Shown here: positions 18,776 through 27,277 of the stretch, piece by piece | How the letters are laid out: each line of letters begins with the position of its first letter | How positions within the stretch are numbered: position 1 is the stretch's first letter | Assembly: GCA_965247255.1 (NCBI GenBank) | Contig: CBDFGS010000012.1 | Coordinates: forward strand, 740,938 to 804,937 | DNA length: 64,000 nt | Reading direction: 5' to 3' | Source of the DNA: CBDFGS01 sp965247255 | GTDB taxonomy: Bacteria; Chloroflexota; Dehalococcoidia; Lucifugimonadales; CAUZJF01 | Notes under the pieces: generated by a model | Database searches by the model: none | What the model was told of the DNA's origin: nothing | Seen by the model: only the letters and a program-made list of their open reading frames with translations | Position numbers and translations under genes: made by a program

Positions 18776-19681
18776 ATGATCGGACGCGTTACCATCAAGG
18801 TGCCGGCTACGACATCGAACCTCGGCCCGGGGTTCGACTGCCTTGGCATTGCCCTGGACATCTGGAACACGGTCCACGTCGAGGTTGGCGGCTCGGCTGT
18901 CGAGGTCCATGGCGAGGGACGTGGTGAGCTACCCGAGGGGCCATCGAACCTCGTATACCGCTGCTTCAGCCTGCCTTTTCTTGAGAAGGCAAAGAGCGTG
19001 CCGGACGTTGGCATTCGCTGTGAGAATGAGATTCCGCTAGCGAGGGGGCTGGGCAGCAGCTCTGCCGCGGTCGTTGGAGGGCTCCTCGCGGGCAACGAGA
19101 TCGGAGGGCGGCCGCTGAGCGACGAAGAGCTACTCAGGCTGGCCGTCAAGACCGAAGGCCACCCCGACAATGCCACCCCAGCATTGCTCGGCGGTATGCA
19201 GGTAGCCGTGCAGGATGGAGACAGAGTGGTAGCGTCGGCCGTGCCGATACCGCAGGACCTGCGGGCCGTGGTGCTGATCCCGGAGGTTCCTATCCCCACG
19301 GCACAGGCCAGGGCCGCGCTGCCGTCCAGCGTAACCATGGAGGACGCGGTCTTTAACCTGAGCAGAGTGGCGCTCCTGGTCTCAGCGCTATCCTCCGGGG
19401 ATCTGAGTCAGCTTGCAGTCGCCACACAGGACCGGCTCCATCAACCCGCCAGACAGAGCATATTCCCGGCTATGAAGGCGATATTCCGAGCCGCAATGGA
19501 CGCAGGGGCGCTGGGTGTTTTCCTGTCAGGCGCGGGGTCAAGCGTCCTCGCATTGACACGCGGCAGGGAGATGAGTATCGGCTACGAGATGGCCGAGGCA
19601 GCGTCGAAGTCCGGCGTCGGTGGGACGTTCAAGGTTACCCGCCCGACAGAGCGGGGGGCTTACGTCGATTCGACGGGGTGA
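18776..19681 (+). CDS. thrB: Homoserine kinase
   Basis: This is a 301-residue GHMP kinase. The N-terminal KVPATTSNLGPGFDCLG block is diagnostic of homoserine kinase, and the ATP-binding loop LARGLGSSSAAVVGG lies near residue 85. It phosphorylates homoserine in the threonine pathway. The start is placed at ATG 18776, preceded by GGAG; a longer frame from 18716 has no family match. The aspartokinase gene follows 90 bp later on the same strand, so the first step of the aspartate pathway and the threonine branch are encoded together. Confidence 0.93.
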   Translation: MIGRVTIKVPATTSNLGPGFDCLGIALDIWNTVHVEVGGSAVEVHGEGRGELPEGPSNLVYRCFSLPFLEKAKSVPDVGIRCENEIPLARGLGSSSAAVVGGLLAGNEIGGRPLSDEELLRLAVKTEGHPDNATPALLGGMQVAVQDGDRVVASAVPIPQDLRAVVLIPEVPIPTAQARAALPSSVTMEDAVFNLSRVALLVSALSSGDLSQLAVATQDRLHQPARQSIFPAMKAIFRAAMDAGALGVFLSGAGSSVLALTRGREMSIGYEMAEAASKSGVGGTFKVTRPTERGAYVDSTG

Positions 19682-19771
19682 CGCTGTAGGATGGGACTGC
19701 CGTTTGTCGGGCGCAGCAAGAAGCGCCCCTACGACGATGGCGTTGGCCGGGGGGATGGAGGAGGGGACCGA

Positions 19772-20995
19772 TTGGCGCTGATAGTGCAGAAATACGGAGG
19801 CAGCTCTCTGGTCGACGCCGATGCGATCAACGGCGTCGCCCGCCGAATAGCGCGGGGCTATGATCAGGGCATCCAGGTTGTTGCCGTCGTCTCTGCAATG
19901 GGGGAGACCACCGACGAGCTGATCCACCTGGCGCATCAAGTGTCCGACCGGCCCGACCCGCGTGAGCTGGACGTGCTGCTCTCGACAGGAGAATTGGTGA
20001 GTTGCACGTTGCTTGCAATGGCGCTTCGCTCGCTGGGCCACAAGGCGATCAGTTTGAGCGGCGCCCAGGCTGGAATCCGCACCGATACGCGCCATGGCAG
20101 GGCGCGTATCGCCTTCGTGGACCCGGGCCGCGTCCGGACCGAGCTTGACGAGGGCAACATCGTGATCGTGGCCGGGTTCCAGGGCGTCACTGAGGATATG
20201 GACGTTACGACGCTCGGCCGGGGTGCTTCGGACCTGTCGGCGGTGGCGATAGCCGCCGGACTGGGCGCTGACCGGTGCGAGGTGTACACTGACGTAGCGG
20301 GGATACATACGGCGGACCCGCGACTTGTCCCGGATGCGAGAAAGCTCGGCGAAGTCGCGTTCGAAGAGATGCTCGAGATGGCGAGCTACGGGGCAAAGAT
20401 GAACCCACGCTCGATCGAGTTGGCGATGGCCCACGAGCTACCGGTAATGGTCGCGTCGAGCTTGACCGACGAACCCGGAACGCTCATACACGGCGGAGCG
20501 AACATGGACGAGGTTGGCGAGCTTGGGGACAGGGTGCGAGCAATCGCCACCGAGTCGGATGTTTCGAAGGTCACCGTTCTCGGAGTGGTCGACCGGCCGG
20601 GCATCGCCGCGGATATATTCGAGGCGCTAGCAGACGCAGACATCAGCGTCGACGTCATAGTCCAGAACGCCGGGGTCGACGGGACGACCGACCTAACGTT
20701 CACTTTGGGCGGTGACGACCTCGACCGGGCCCTGGAGATCGCCCAGGGCGTCGCTAATAAGCTAGGCGCCAGGGGTGTAGAGTCCGCGCGCGACCTCGCC
20801 AAGGTAAGCATAGTCGGGACCGGGATGCACAACGCGCCCGGATACGCCGCCCGCATGTTTCGAGCGCTCTCGGATGCGGGTATCAATATCGATACCATCA
20901 CCACTTCGGAGATACGAATCACGTGCATAGTCGCGGGCTCTCGGGTAGGAGAGGCGGCCCGAGTGCTGCACGCTGCGTTTCAACTGGACGCCTGA
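19772..20995 (+). CDS. lysC: Aspartate kinase (TTG start)
   Basis: This 407-residue aspartokinase has N-terminal ALIVQKYGGSSL, the active-site LSGAQAGI, VTTLGRGASDLSAVA and YTDVAGIHTADPR, then two ACT regulatory domains (about 265-407). It makes aspartyl phosphate for the lysine, threonine and methionine pathways, and the ACT pair suggests feedback control. I place the start at TTG 19772. It gives the normal family length and N terminus and sits six bases after a strong GGAGGAGGGG. The ATG at 19691 would add 27 unrelated residues. Confidence 0.9.
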   Translation: MALIVQKYGGSSLVDADAINGVARRIARGYDQGIQVVAVVSAMGETTDELIHLAHQVSDRPDPRELDVLLSTGELVSCTLLAMALRSLGHKAISLSGAQAGIRTDTRHGRARIAFVDPGRVRTELDEGNIVIVAGFQGVTEDMDVTTLGRGASDLSAVAIAAGLGADRCEVYTDVAGIHTADPRLVPDARKLGEVAFEEMLEMASYGAKMNPRSIELAMAHELPVMVASSLTDEPGTLIHGGANMDEVGELGDRVRAIATESDVSKVTVLGVVDRPGIAADIFEALADADISVDVIVQNAGVDGTTDLTFTLGGDDLDRALEIAQGVANKLGARGVESARDLAKVSIVGTGMHNAPGYAARMFRALSDAGINIDTITTSEIRITCIVAGSRVGEAARVLHAAFQLDA

Positions 20996-21229
20996 GCGCG
21001 CGTCTGCTTATCTTCTGTCCCGAGCAAGTTGGCGGGAGACCAGAGGCGCGCATCCCTTCGGCAAGACTCAAGGCAGTCTAAATCTTCACAGCGGCTGGCT
21101 AAGAAGAAGACACGCAAGCCCCCCTTCCGAGTTCTCCCTCAGGCTTCAGAGCAACCCGTGACTGCTATTGGATGAGCGCGGCTCATTGGAGAAAGAGGAA
21201 GGACATTCCGGCCAGGCACGTGGACAGCG

Positions 21230-22003
21230 ATGAGTAGTCCCAAAGACGTTCAAGACGCCCCGGAAAGGCGAAGTGAAACCGCGGAGGGCGAGCCGCTCAT
21301 AGCTGTAGTAGTGCCCACCTATAACGAGGCCGAGAACCTGCCGGAGCTTGTGGAGCGTCTCTTCGCCCTGGGTATTCCGAACACCAGGCTCATAATCGTC
21401 GACGACGGGTCACCGGATGGTACTGGGGACGTTGTTGAGGCCCTGGCCCGTCGACTCGATGGGCGAATCGAGCTCATTCAGCGTGGCCGGAAGATGGGTC
21501 TGGGCACAGCCTACGTTACCGGCTTCTCGCGCGCCATGTCAGCGGGCGCCGAATACGTACTCCAGATGGACGCGGACCTCTCTCACGCGCCCGAATACGT
21601 TCCGGAGATGCTTGAAGAGCTGAAAGCCGCGGACGTCGTGGTTGGGTCGCGGTACGTGCCGGGTGGGGGCACAGGCGAGGGCTGGAGTCTGATGAGGCGG
21701 AGCTTGAGCTCTATCGGCAACCTGGGCATCAGGGCTGTTAGCGGTGTCAGGGTCAGGGACGCCACCGCGGGGTTCAAGGCCTTTCGGGCCTCGGTGATCG
21801 GCTCCATGGACCTGACCCGGTTCCGGTGCAAGGGCTTCGGCTTCCAGGCGGAGATGGCTTTTGCGTGCGAGCGCGCAGGGTACAAGGTGGTAGAACACCC
21901 CATAGTGTTTGAGGAGCGCCACCGAGGCTATTCCAAGATGTCGGTGCTAATAGTGGTTGAGGCGTTGTGGCGTCTCGCTCTTTTGCGCTGGAAGCGTAGG
22001 TAG
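21230..22003 (+). CDS. Family 2 glycosyltransferase, polyprenol-phosphate mannosyltransferase type
   Basis: This 257-residue GT-A fold enzyme has VVVPTYNEAENLPELVERL, the nucleotide-binding VDDGSPDGT, the metal motif MDADLSHAPE (DxD) and GSRYVPGGGTGEGW. This set is typical of dolichol/polyprenol-phosphate mannosyl- or glucosyltransferases (DPM1-like). No C-terminal membrane segment is present, as in the short DPM1 class. It would load a sugar onto a lipid carrier for glycan or glycolipid assembly. The sugar cannot be told from sequence. The 234 bp before it hold no clear feature. Confidence 0.88.
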   Translation: MSSPKDVQDAPERRSETAEGEPLIAVVVPTYNEAENLPELVERLFALGIPNTRLIIVDDGSPDGTGDVVEALARRLDGRIELIQRGRKMGLGTAYVTGFSRAMSAGAEYVLQMDADLSHAPEYVPEMLEELKAADVVVGSRYVPGGGTGEGWSLMRRSLSSIGNLGIRAVSGVRVRDATAGFKAFRASVIGSMDLTRFRCKGFGFQAEMAFACERAGYKVVEHPIVFEERHRGYSKMSVLIVVEALWRLALLRWKRR

Positions 22004-22090
22004 CAATAATGCGTTTACCCAACGCCCGTAATGTACTTGCATCCCGCTGAATCGATACGCTAAACTGCCCTGCCAAACTAGGGTAGGACA

Positions 22091-22927
22091 ATGTCGATGA
22101 ACCAGACACAAGACAAGGAAAAGCTGAGAAAGGGAGGGGCCAGGAAGGCCGTGGCACTGGCGATGCAGAGCCGCTGGTCGGAGGCTGCGGCCGCCAACCT
22201 GTCGATCCTTAGCGAGTTTCCGAATGACCTCGAAGCCTACAACCGGCTTGGGAAGGCGCAGATGGAGCTTGGACGCCTCAGCGATGCGAAGGCGGCGTTC
22301 CAGAGCGCGCTCGAGATATCTCCTCACAACCCGATAGCGAAAAAGAACCTGGACCGTCTATCGCTTCTCGGAGGAGAGCGGGTCCGCCGTCAGTCGGCGC
22401 GAGTAAGCCCGTCGAGGGCGTTCATCGAGGAGAGCGGAAAGGCCGTGATGACCTCTCTGGTCAACATAGCGGGGAGCGAGATGCTCCTGCAGATGGCGCC
22501 AGGACACCCTGTCCAACTGCATCTCTCCGGGGGCCCGACCAGAGTCGAGGACTCCGACGGCGAGTATCTCGGGCAGCTGGAGCCACGGCTCGCCTCGCGG
22601 CTGACGCGCCTGACGGATGGCGGCAACCGGTACGAGGCGACGGTGACCAGCGCCGATGATCATGAATTGAGCATAATCATCAGAGAGACCCACAAGCACC
22701 CGTCGCAGGCAGGGACCACGTCCTTTCCGTCGCGACCGGGTGCGAAGGTCGCGGTGGCCGGGGCGGTCTTGAGGTACGACCAGGTGGACGACGATGGCGA
22801 GCAGCGCGAGGCAATAGCCGTCAAGGACTGGTCGGACGACGATACGGAGCCGGGCGACGATGACGCGTTCAGCCCGGTAATCCACAGGATCATCAACGGG
22901 GACGGCAGCAACTCGGAGGAAGAATAG
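22091..22927 (+). CDS. TPR-containing protein, function unknown
   Basis: The protein has 278 residues. Residues 15-100 form two to three TPR-like units (AVALAMQSRWSEAAAANLSI, then AYNRLGKAQMELGRLSDAK). The middle (about 130-215) looks like a compact beta domain around LVNIAGSEMLLQMAPG. The end is very acidic (DDDTEPGDDDAF), with a short tail rich in Ser/Glu. No enzyme motif is seen. It is probably a soluble scaffold or binding protein. It is convergent with the small gene at 22934. Confidence 0.7.
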   Translation: MSMNQTQDKEKLRKGGARKAVALAMQSRWSEAAAANLSILSEFPNDLEAYNRLGKAQMELGRLSDAKAAFQSALEISPHNPIAKKNLDRLSLLGGERVRRQSARVSPSRAFIEESGKAVMTSLVNIAGSEMLLQMAPGHPVQLHLSGGPTRVEDSDGEYLGQLEPRLASRLTRLTDGGNRYEATVTSADDHELSIIIRETHKHPSQAGTTSFPSRPGAKVAVAGAVLRYDQVDDDGEQREAIAVKDWSDDDTEPGDDDAFSPVIHRIINGDGSNSEEE

Positions 22928-22933
22928 CTCTAG

Positions 22934-23230
22934 TCAGCTCCGCTGTTCTGGTTGTGCGGGCTCGAGCGGGCGTTCCCTGTAGTACAGTCCCCACCGCTGC
23001 ATAGCTTCCCCCACACGCCGGTCATCCAGCTCCGCGAGCTCGCTCAGGAATCCAGCCAGCGCATGCACGTGGACCAAGTCCGCGTCGCAGACCCAGGTGC
23101 CCTCGCTGGGCACCACGTAGATAAGGCCGTTGTGGTGCTCGCAGCGAAGCTCGATTCTCTTGCTTCCCGTCTCCCCCCTCACGGCCATGCCTAACCCGGT
23201 ATTCTCGCCATTTCCCGGCACAGTGTTCAC
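22934..23230 (-). CDS. Small hypothetical protein
   Basis: A 98-residue frame of unknown function with no recognised family. It has a Cys/His cluster (RCEHHNGLIYV) and a charged C-terminal half. It is convergent with the TPR gene, with six bases between the stops, and codon use looks like that of real genes here. No clear ribosome site is visible and an internal start is possible. Confidence 0.45.
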   Translation of the reverse strand: MNTVPGNGENTGLGMAVRGETGSKRIELRCEHHNGLIYVVPSEGTWVCDADLVHVHALAGFLSELAELDDRRVGEAMQRWGLYYRERPLEPAQPEQRS

Positions 23231-23349
23231 CTCGTTCGGTTCGTTCCGACGCCGATTATAGCAATGGCGGCGCTAGAGGGGCGAGACCGACCGGAGGGTG
23301 CCACGACATCGGGACCGGGCTTGTGAAAGTAACTGCATGGGAGGAGATC

Positions 23350-23375
23350 GTAGGGGCGGGTTTGAAACTCGCCCT
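23350..23375. repeat. GTAGGGGCG-type intergenic palindrome
   Basis: The sequence runs GTAGGGGCGGGTTTG then AAACTCGCCC, forming a hairpin. It is one of at least five GTAGGGGCG.../...CGCCCCTAC elements in the window (also 32308, 43974, 44080 and 59392). It lies in the 243-bp gap before the CPBP protease gene. Confidence 0.7.
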
Positions 23376-23473
23376 CTCCTCGGGACATGGGCGCAAATCG
23401 GCGCAGTTACTTGAAAGTGCGAGTTCGTTGTCGGCATATAGCGCGAGTGATACAGTGTGACGCGCCCCAGATC

Positions 23474-24178
23474 ATGCAAGATTCGACCAGCCCGATAGCT
23501 AGCCGCGTCCCGCGAGTGCCCTGGAGCGCGACCGACGCGCTTATGGCATACGCGATCGTGCTATTCATCACGCTGGTGGGCATCGCGGTGGTGACGTCGC
23601 TCGCCGATGCAGACGGCCAGGACGTGATAACTCCATCGCTCACAATAGCGGTGGCCCTGCTCCAAGGACTGCTGGTGGTGGCGGCGTGGCTTTTCGGGAT
23701 AAGGCGTTACGGGGCCCCTTGGAGCGCGATGGGGTTGGTCCGCACCAGGCTTCGCTGGGTGATACCGATACCGTGGGCGGCGGTCATAATCAGCTTCGCG
23801 TTCACGGCCATCTACGTGGTGCTCGTGACGGCGGCTGGCATCGATTCCATGCTCCCTCCTGAGATCCCCGAGGGCGCCGTGGGCGACGGCGCAGCCCGGC
23901 TGATCAACTTTGCGGTTATCGGCGTCATAGGGCCGCTAACCGAGGAGATCTTTTTCCGAGGGTTTCTGCTGGTGGCGCTCGTCGCGGCGATGGGGCTGCG
24001 GCGTGGGGCGATCGTGAGCTCCGCTATGTTCGCGCTAATACACCTGGACGTCGCCGTCATGGTCCCGATCTTCATCACCGGGCTCATCCTCGCCTGGTTG
24101 TACCTGAGGACCGGGTCGATATGGCCGCCCCTGGTCGCCCACTCGACTCAAAACTTGATAGTTTTGACGGTGAGCTGA
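23474..24178 (+). CDS. CPBP family intramembrane metalloprotease
   Basis: The protein has 234 residues and about six hydrophobic segments. It has the CPBP (Abi/CAAX protease) motifs: LTEEIFFRGFLL with the Glu-Glu and Arg residues, and MFALIHLD with the metal His in a later helix. Family members are integral membrane proteases, some processing prenylated proteins or bacteriocin-related peptides. The substrate here is unknown. The start used is ATG 23474; an in-frame ATG at 23387 would add 29 residues and begins right after a palindromic repeat. Confidence 0.85.
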   Translation: MQDSTSPIASRVPRVPWSATDALMAYAIVLFITLVGIAVVTSLADADGQDVITPSLTIAVALLQGLLVVAAWLFGIRRYGAPWSAMGLVRTRLRWVIPIPWAAVIISFAFTAIYVVLVTAAGIDSMLPPEIPEGAVGDGAARLINFAVIGVIGPLTEEIFFRGFLLVALVAAMGLRRGAIVSSAMFALIHLDVAVMVPIFITGLILAWLYLRTGSIWPPLVAHSTQNLIVLTVS

Positions 24179-24246
24179 ATCGATTAGAGGAGCGGTCGAG
24201 TGATTCACACGGCGGATGCGCTGGAAAGGATGCTCTTGGCGTAGCG

Positions 24247-25044
24247 ATGACGAACAGATTAGACAAGACGCTCACCGCTGCTGGAGAATCGAGAAGGACT
24301 GTACTGGCGCCCTACGTCACCATCGGGTTTCCGAGCGTCGACACCTCTGTCGAGGTCGCAGCGGCGGTGGTGGAGGCAGGCGCCGATATGTTGGAGCTGG
24401 GCGTGCCGTTCAGCGATCCACTCGCGGACGGACCGACGGTCCAGATGACCAGCTATCGCGCACTCGAGCAAGGCGTCAACGTTAGTACCTGTCTCCAGGC
24501 AGTGAGACGCCTCCGGTCGGCGGGGGTCGCCGCTCCCATAGCCCTGCTCGGCTACTACAATCCATACCTCCGCTACGGGACCGCGAGATTTGCGATGGAT
24601 GCGGCCGAGGCAGGCGTGGATGGCCTGATAGTGCCGGACCTGCCTCCCGAAGAGGCCAGGCCGTTCCAACGGGAGTGTTCTGCCGCCGGCATGTACGTGA
24701 TTCCGCTTCTGGCTCCCACCAGCACCGACGAGCGGATCAAGCTGGCATGTCAGGGCGCTGGGGGATTCGTCTACTGCGTCAGCGTCACCGGGGTAACTGG
24801 GGCGAGGAGCGAGCTTGGCTCGGAGGTCGCGGACCTGGTGGGACGCATACGACGCAACACCAAGCTGCCGATACTTGTCGGCTTCGGCGTGTCCACGAGC
24901 CAACACTTCCAGGCGATCGGGCGCTTCGCAGACGGCGCCATCGTGGGGAGCGCCCTGATGAACGTCGTCGATAGCGCACCCGACGGCGCAGAGGCGCGAG
25001 CCGCCGCCGACTTCGTGAGAGGGCTTCGGGAGGCGACGGGTTAG
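24247..25044 (+). CDS. trpA: Tryptophan synthase alpha chain
   Basis: This 265-residue TIM-barrel protein has family hallmarks APYVTIGFPS, ADMLELGVPFSDPLADGP (catalytic Glu and Asp), IALLGYYNPYLRYG, LIVPDLPPEEA, and the phosphate loop VGFGVST...VGSAL. It cleaves indole-3-glycerol phosphate and passes indole to TrpB. No trpB or other trp gene is adjacent. The start is ATG 24247, giving the standard length; an upstream frame from 24121 overlaps the CPBP gene and has no family match. Confidence 0.95.
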   Translation: MTNRLDKTLTAAGESRRTVLAPYVTIGFPSVDTSVEVAAAVVEAGADMLELGVPFSDPLADGPTVQMTSYRALEQGVNVSTCLQAVRRLRSAGVAAPIALLGYYNPYLRYGTARFAMDAAEAGVDGLIVPDLPPEEARPFQRECSAAGMYVIPLLAPTSTDERIKLACQGAGGFVYCVSVTGVTGARSELGSEVADLVGRIRRNTKLPILVGFGVSTSQHFQAIGRFADGAIVGSALMNVVDSAPDGAEARAAADFVRGLREATG

Positions 25045-25130
25045 TCGCTCTGCGGTGGCTTCATCGGAGGCTTCGAAGGACGGTCAATGCCCACCGATAT
25101 CGCGACTCCGAATGTCTCCCCAACATATAT

Positions 25131-25163
25131 CTTCCTCTGTGTTCTCCGTGCCCTCTGTGGTGA
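25131..25163. repeat. CTCTGTG/CTCCGTG...GTGGTGAA repeat, copy 1
   Basis: CTTCCTCTGTGTTCTCCGTG followed by CCCTCTGTGGTGA. It ends six bases before the rarA start. Related copies are at 27237, 30132, 53010 and 54495. Confidence 0.65.
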
Positions 25164-25169
25164 ACCCTC

Positions 25170-26531
25170 TTGAGCCTTTTTGAGCACCAGGCGGAACGTC
25201 AGCTCGAGCGGGACGCGCCGCTGGCCGCCCGGATGCGGCCACGCTCCTTCGACGAGTTCGTTGGCCAGGAGCACATCGTCGGGCCCGGCCGCGTCCTGCG
25301 CAAGAGCATCGAGGCCGACCAGATTCCCTCCATGGTGCTCTGGGGCCCGCCAGGCAGCGGCAAGACTACACTGGCCCTGCTGGTGGCCAATCTCACCGAG
25401 AGCTACTTCGAGCCGATAAGCGCCGTGGGCTCAGGCGTGGCGGACCTGCGCCGCATCGTTAAGGAGGCGAGGGACCGCACGGGCATGCATGGCCGGCGAA
25501 CCATCCTGTTCATCGACGAGATCCACCGCTTCAACAAGGCGCAGCAGGACGTGGTCCTGCCCCACGTGGAGAACGGCACAGTCGTGCTGATCGGGGCCAC
25601 TACCGAGAACCCGTCTTTCGAGGTCGTCGCGCCGCTGCTCTCGCGTAGCCGCGTGTTCACGCTCAAGCTCCTCACAGGCGAGCAGGTCGAAGAGATCGTG
25701 CGCGGCGCGATGGCAGACGCCGGCCGCGGCCTCGGCAATCTTGCTCCGGAGCTGGACGACGACGCCATCAAGGCGCTGGTCACTCTTTCCAACGGCGACG
25801 CGAGAGTTGCGTTAAACGCGTTGGAGCTGGCGACCAACGCCACCGCGCCGGACGGGTCCGGCGTGCGCCGCATCTCGACGTCCACCATCGAAGACGCGAT
25901 GCAGCAACGCACGCTGCTCTACGACAAGGCCGGCGACCAGCACTACGACACCATATCCGCATTCATCAAGTCGGTGCGAGGGTCCGACCCCAACGCCGCG
26001 GTATACTGGCTGGCCCGCATGGTGGAGGCTGGCGAGGACCCGCTGTTCATCGCCCGCCGGCTGGTCATTCTCGCCGCGGAGGACGTCGGCATGGCCGACC
26101 CCCAAGCACTGTCGATCGCCGTCGCGGCCCAGCAGGCGGTGCATTTCGTCGGCATGCCCGAGGGGCGCATCCCGCTCTCCGAGGCGACCGTGTACCTGGC
26201 CACCGCGCCGAAAAGCAACTCCGCCTACAAGGCTATCGGCTCCGCCCTCGAGGACGTGCAAAAGTCCCGCAACGCCCCCGTCCCTATGCACCTGCGGAAC
26301 GCGCCCACCGGGCTGATGCGCGAGATGGGCTACGGCAAGGGATATGAGTACGCCCACGACCACGAAGGCCACTTCACCCCCACCGAGAACCTACCCGAGG
26401 CGCTCAAGGACCGCCGCTACTACGAGCCCAGCGACCAGGGCTACGAGACAGAGGTGGCGGAGCGCCTGCGGCGCTGGTGGGGGGACGGTGAAAAGAACAT
26501 GTCGGACCGAGATCAGGAAAGCGACGTGTAA
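25170..26531 (+). CDS. rarA: Replication-associated recombination protein A (AAA ATPase, TTG start)
   Basis: This 453-residue RarA/MgsA-type clamp-loader-like ATPase has N-terminal SLFEHQAERQLERDAPLAAR, RPRSFDEFVGQEHIVG, Walker A GPPGSGKTTLA, Walker B LFIDEIHRFNK, sensor 1 GATTENPSFEV and the C-terminal tetramerisation region (VYLATAPKSNSAYKA). It acts at stalled replication forks. The start is TTG 25170, which matches the family N terminus exactly. No Shine-Dalgarno is obvious there; a CTCTGTG-type repeat ends just upstream. A HAD hydrolase gene follows after two bases. Confidence 0.94.
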   Translation: MSLFEHQAERQLERDAPLAARMRPRSFDEFVGQEHIVGPGRVLRKSIEADQIPSMVLWGPPGSGKTTLALLVANLTESYFEPISAVGSGVADLRRIVKEARDRTGMHGRRTILFIDEIHRFNKAQQDVVLPHVENGTVVLIGATTENPSFEVVAPLLSRSRVFTLKLLTGEQVEEIVRGAMADAGRGLGNLAPELDDDAIKALVTLSNGDARVALNALELATNATAPDGSGVRRISTSTIEDAMQQRTLLYDKAGDQHYDTISAFIKSVRGSDPNAAVYWLARMVEAGEDPLFIARRLVILAAEDVGMADPQALSIAVAAQQAVHFVGMPEGRIPLSEATVYLATAPKSNSAYKAIGSALEDVQKSRNAPVPMHLRNAPTGLMREMGYGKGYEYAHDHEGHFTPTENLPEALKDRRYYEPSDQGYETEVAERLRRWWGDGEKNMSDRDQESDV

Positions 26532-26533
26532 CC

Positions 26534-27235
26534 ATGCCGAATCAGATAAAAGGCATCCTCTTCGATTCCGGCGACACTCTTGTGCGGCCGGTAGGCGGCC
26601 AGTGGATTCCTCATCACCGCTTCGAGAAGATCGTTGCGGCGCACGGGGTCGATGGGCTCCAGTGGGAAAGCATGGAGGATGCTATCGCCGAGGGCCAGGC
26701 CTACCTCAGCGAGAATCACCATCTCACCACCGAGGACGAGGAGCGCGCCCAGTTCCAGACCTTCTACGACATCCTGCTGAAGGGCCTGGGCGTATCTCAG
26801 CCCAATGACAAGCTCACCGGTGAGTTAGCGCGCGTAATCGTCGACGAGAACAACATGGAGCCCTTCCCCGACACTCACATCGTCGTCCACAGACTGAACG
26901 AGAGAGGGCTACGCCTTGGCATCCTGTCCGATACGTGGCCCTCGCTGGACAGGAAGTACCGGCTGCTCGGGCTTAGGGACTACTTCGATCCCTTCGTGAT
27001 GTCCGCGCCCTTGGGTGTGTGGAAGCCCGACCCCAAGATGTACACCACGGCCATCGATGGGATGGCCATGCCGCCGGCCGACATGCTGTTCGTCGACAAC
27101 GACCCGGTCAATGTGAGGGGCGCCAACGCCGCAGGGCTCAACGGAGTTCTCATGGTCCGCTCGGGCCCGCCCCCGGTCGACGACCTGCCCTGGATCAGCA
27201 ATTTGGGAGAGCTCGAAGAGCGCTTCTTACCGTGA
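26534..27235 (+). CDS. HAD family hydrolase
   Basis: A 233-residue HAD phosphatase with motif I GILFDSGDTLV, in which the usual second Asp is Gly (DSGDT has Asp at the first and fourth positions). Motif II is LGILSDTW, the motif III Lys is in GVWKPDPKMY, and motif IV is MLFVDNDPVNV. A helical cap lies between residues 20 and 105. The substrate is unknown. It follows rarA directly, so the two are probably co-transcribed. IS copy 2 inserted 42 bp after its stop. Confidence 0.85.
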   Translation: MPNQIKGILFDSGDTLVRPVGGQWIPHHRFEKIVAAHGVDGLQWESMEDAIAEGQAYLSENHHLTTEDEERAQFQTFYDILLKGLGVSQPNDKLTGELARVIVDENNMEPFPDTHIVVHRLNERGLRLGILSDTWPSLDRKYRLLGLRDYFDPFVMSAPLGVWKPDPKMYTTAIDGMAMPPADMLFVDNDPVNVRGANAAGLNGVLMVRSGPPPVDDLPWISNLGELEERFLP

Positions 27236-27236
27236 T

Positions 27237-27276
27237 CCTCGGTTTTCTCCGCGCCCTCCGCGCCCTCGGCGGTTAA
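27237..27276. repeat. CTCTGTG/CTCCGTG-type repeat, diverged copy
   Basis: CCTCGGTTTTCTCCGCGCC continues as repeated CCGCGCCCT units and ends CGGCGGTTAA. It looks like a diverged member of the CTCCGTG...GTGGTGAA family and fills the gap between the HAD stop and IS copy 2. Confidence 0.4.
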
Positions 27277-27277
27277 G

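Noticed and set aside
19691..19771. ATG start for aspartokinase at 19691
   Set aside because: It adds 27 residues unlike the family; the TTG at 19772 has the strong ribosome site.
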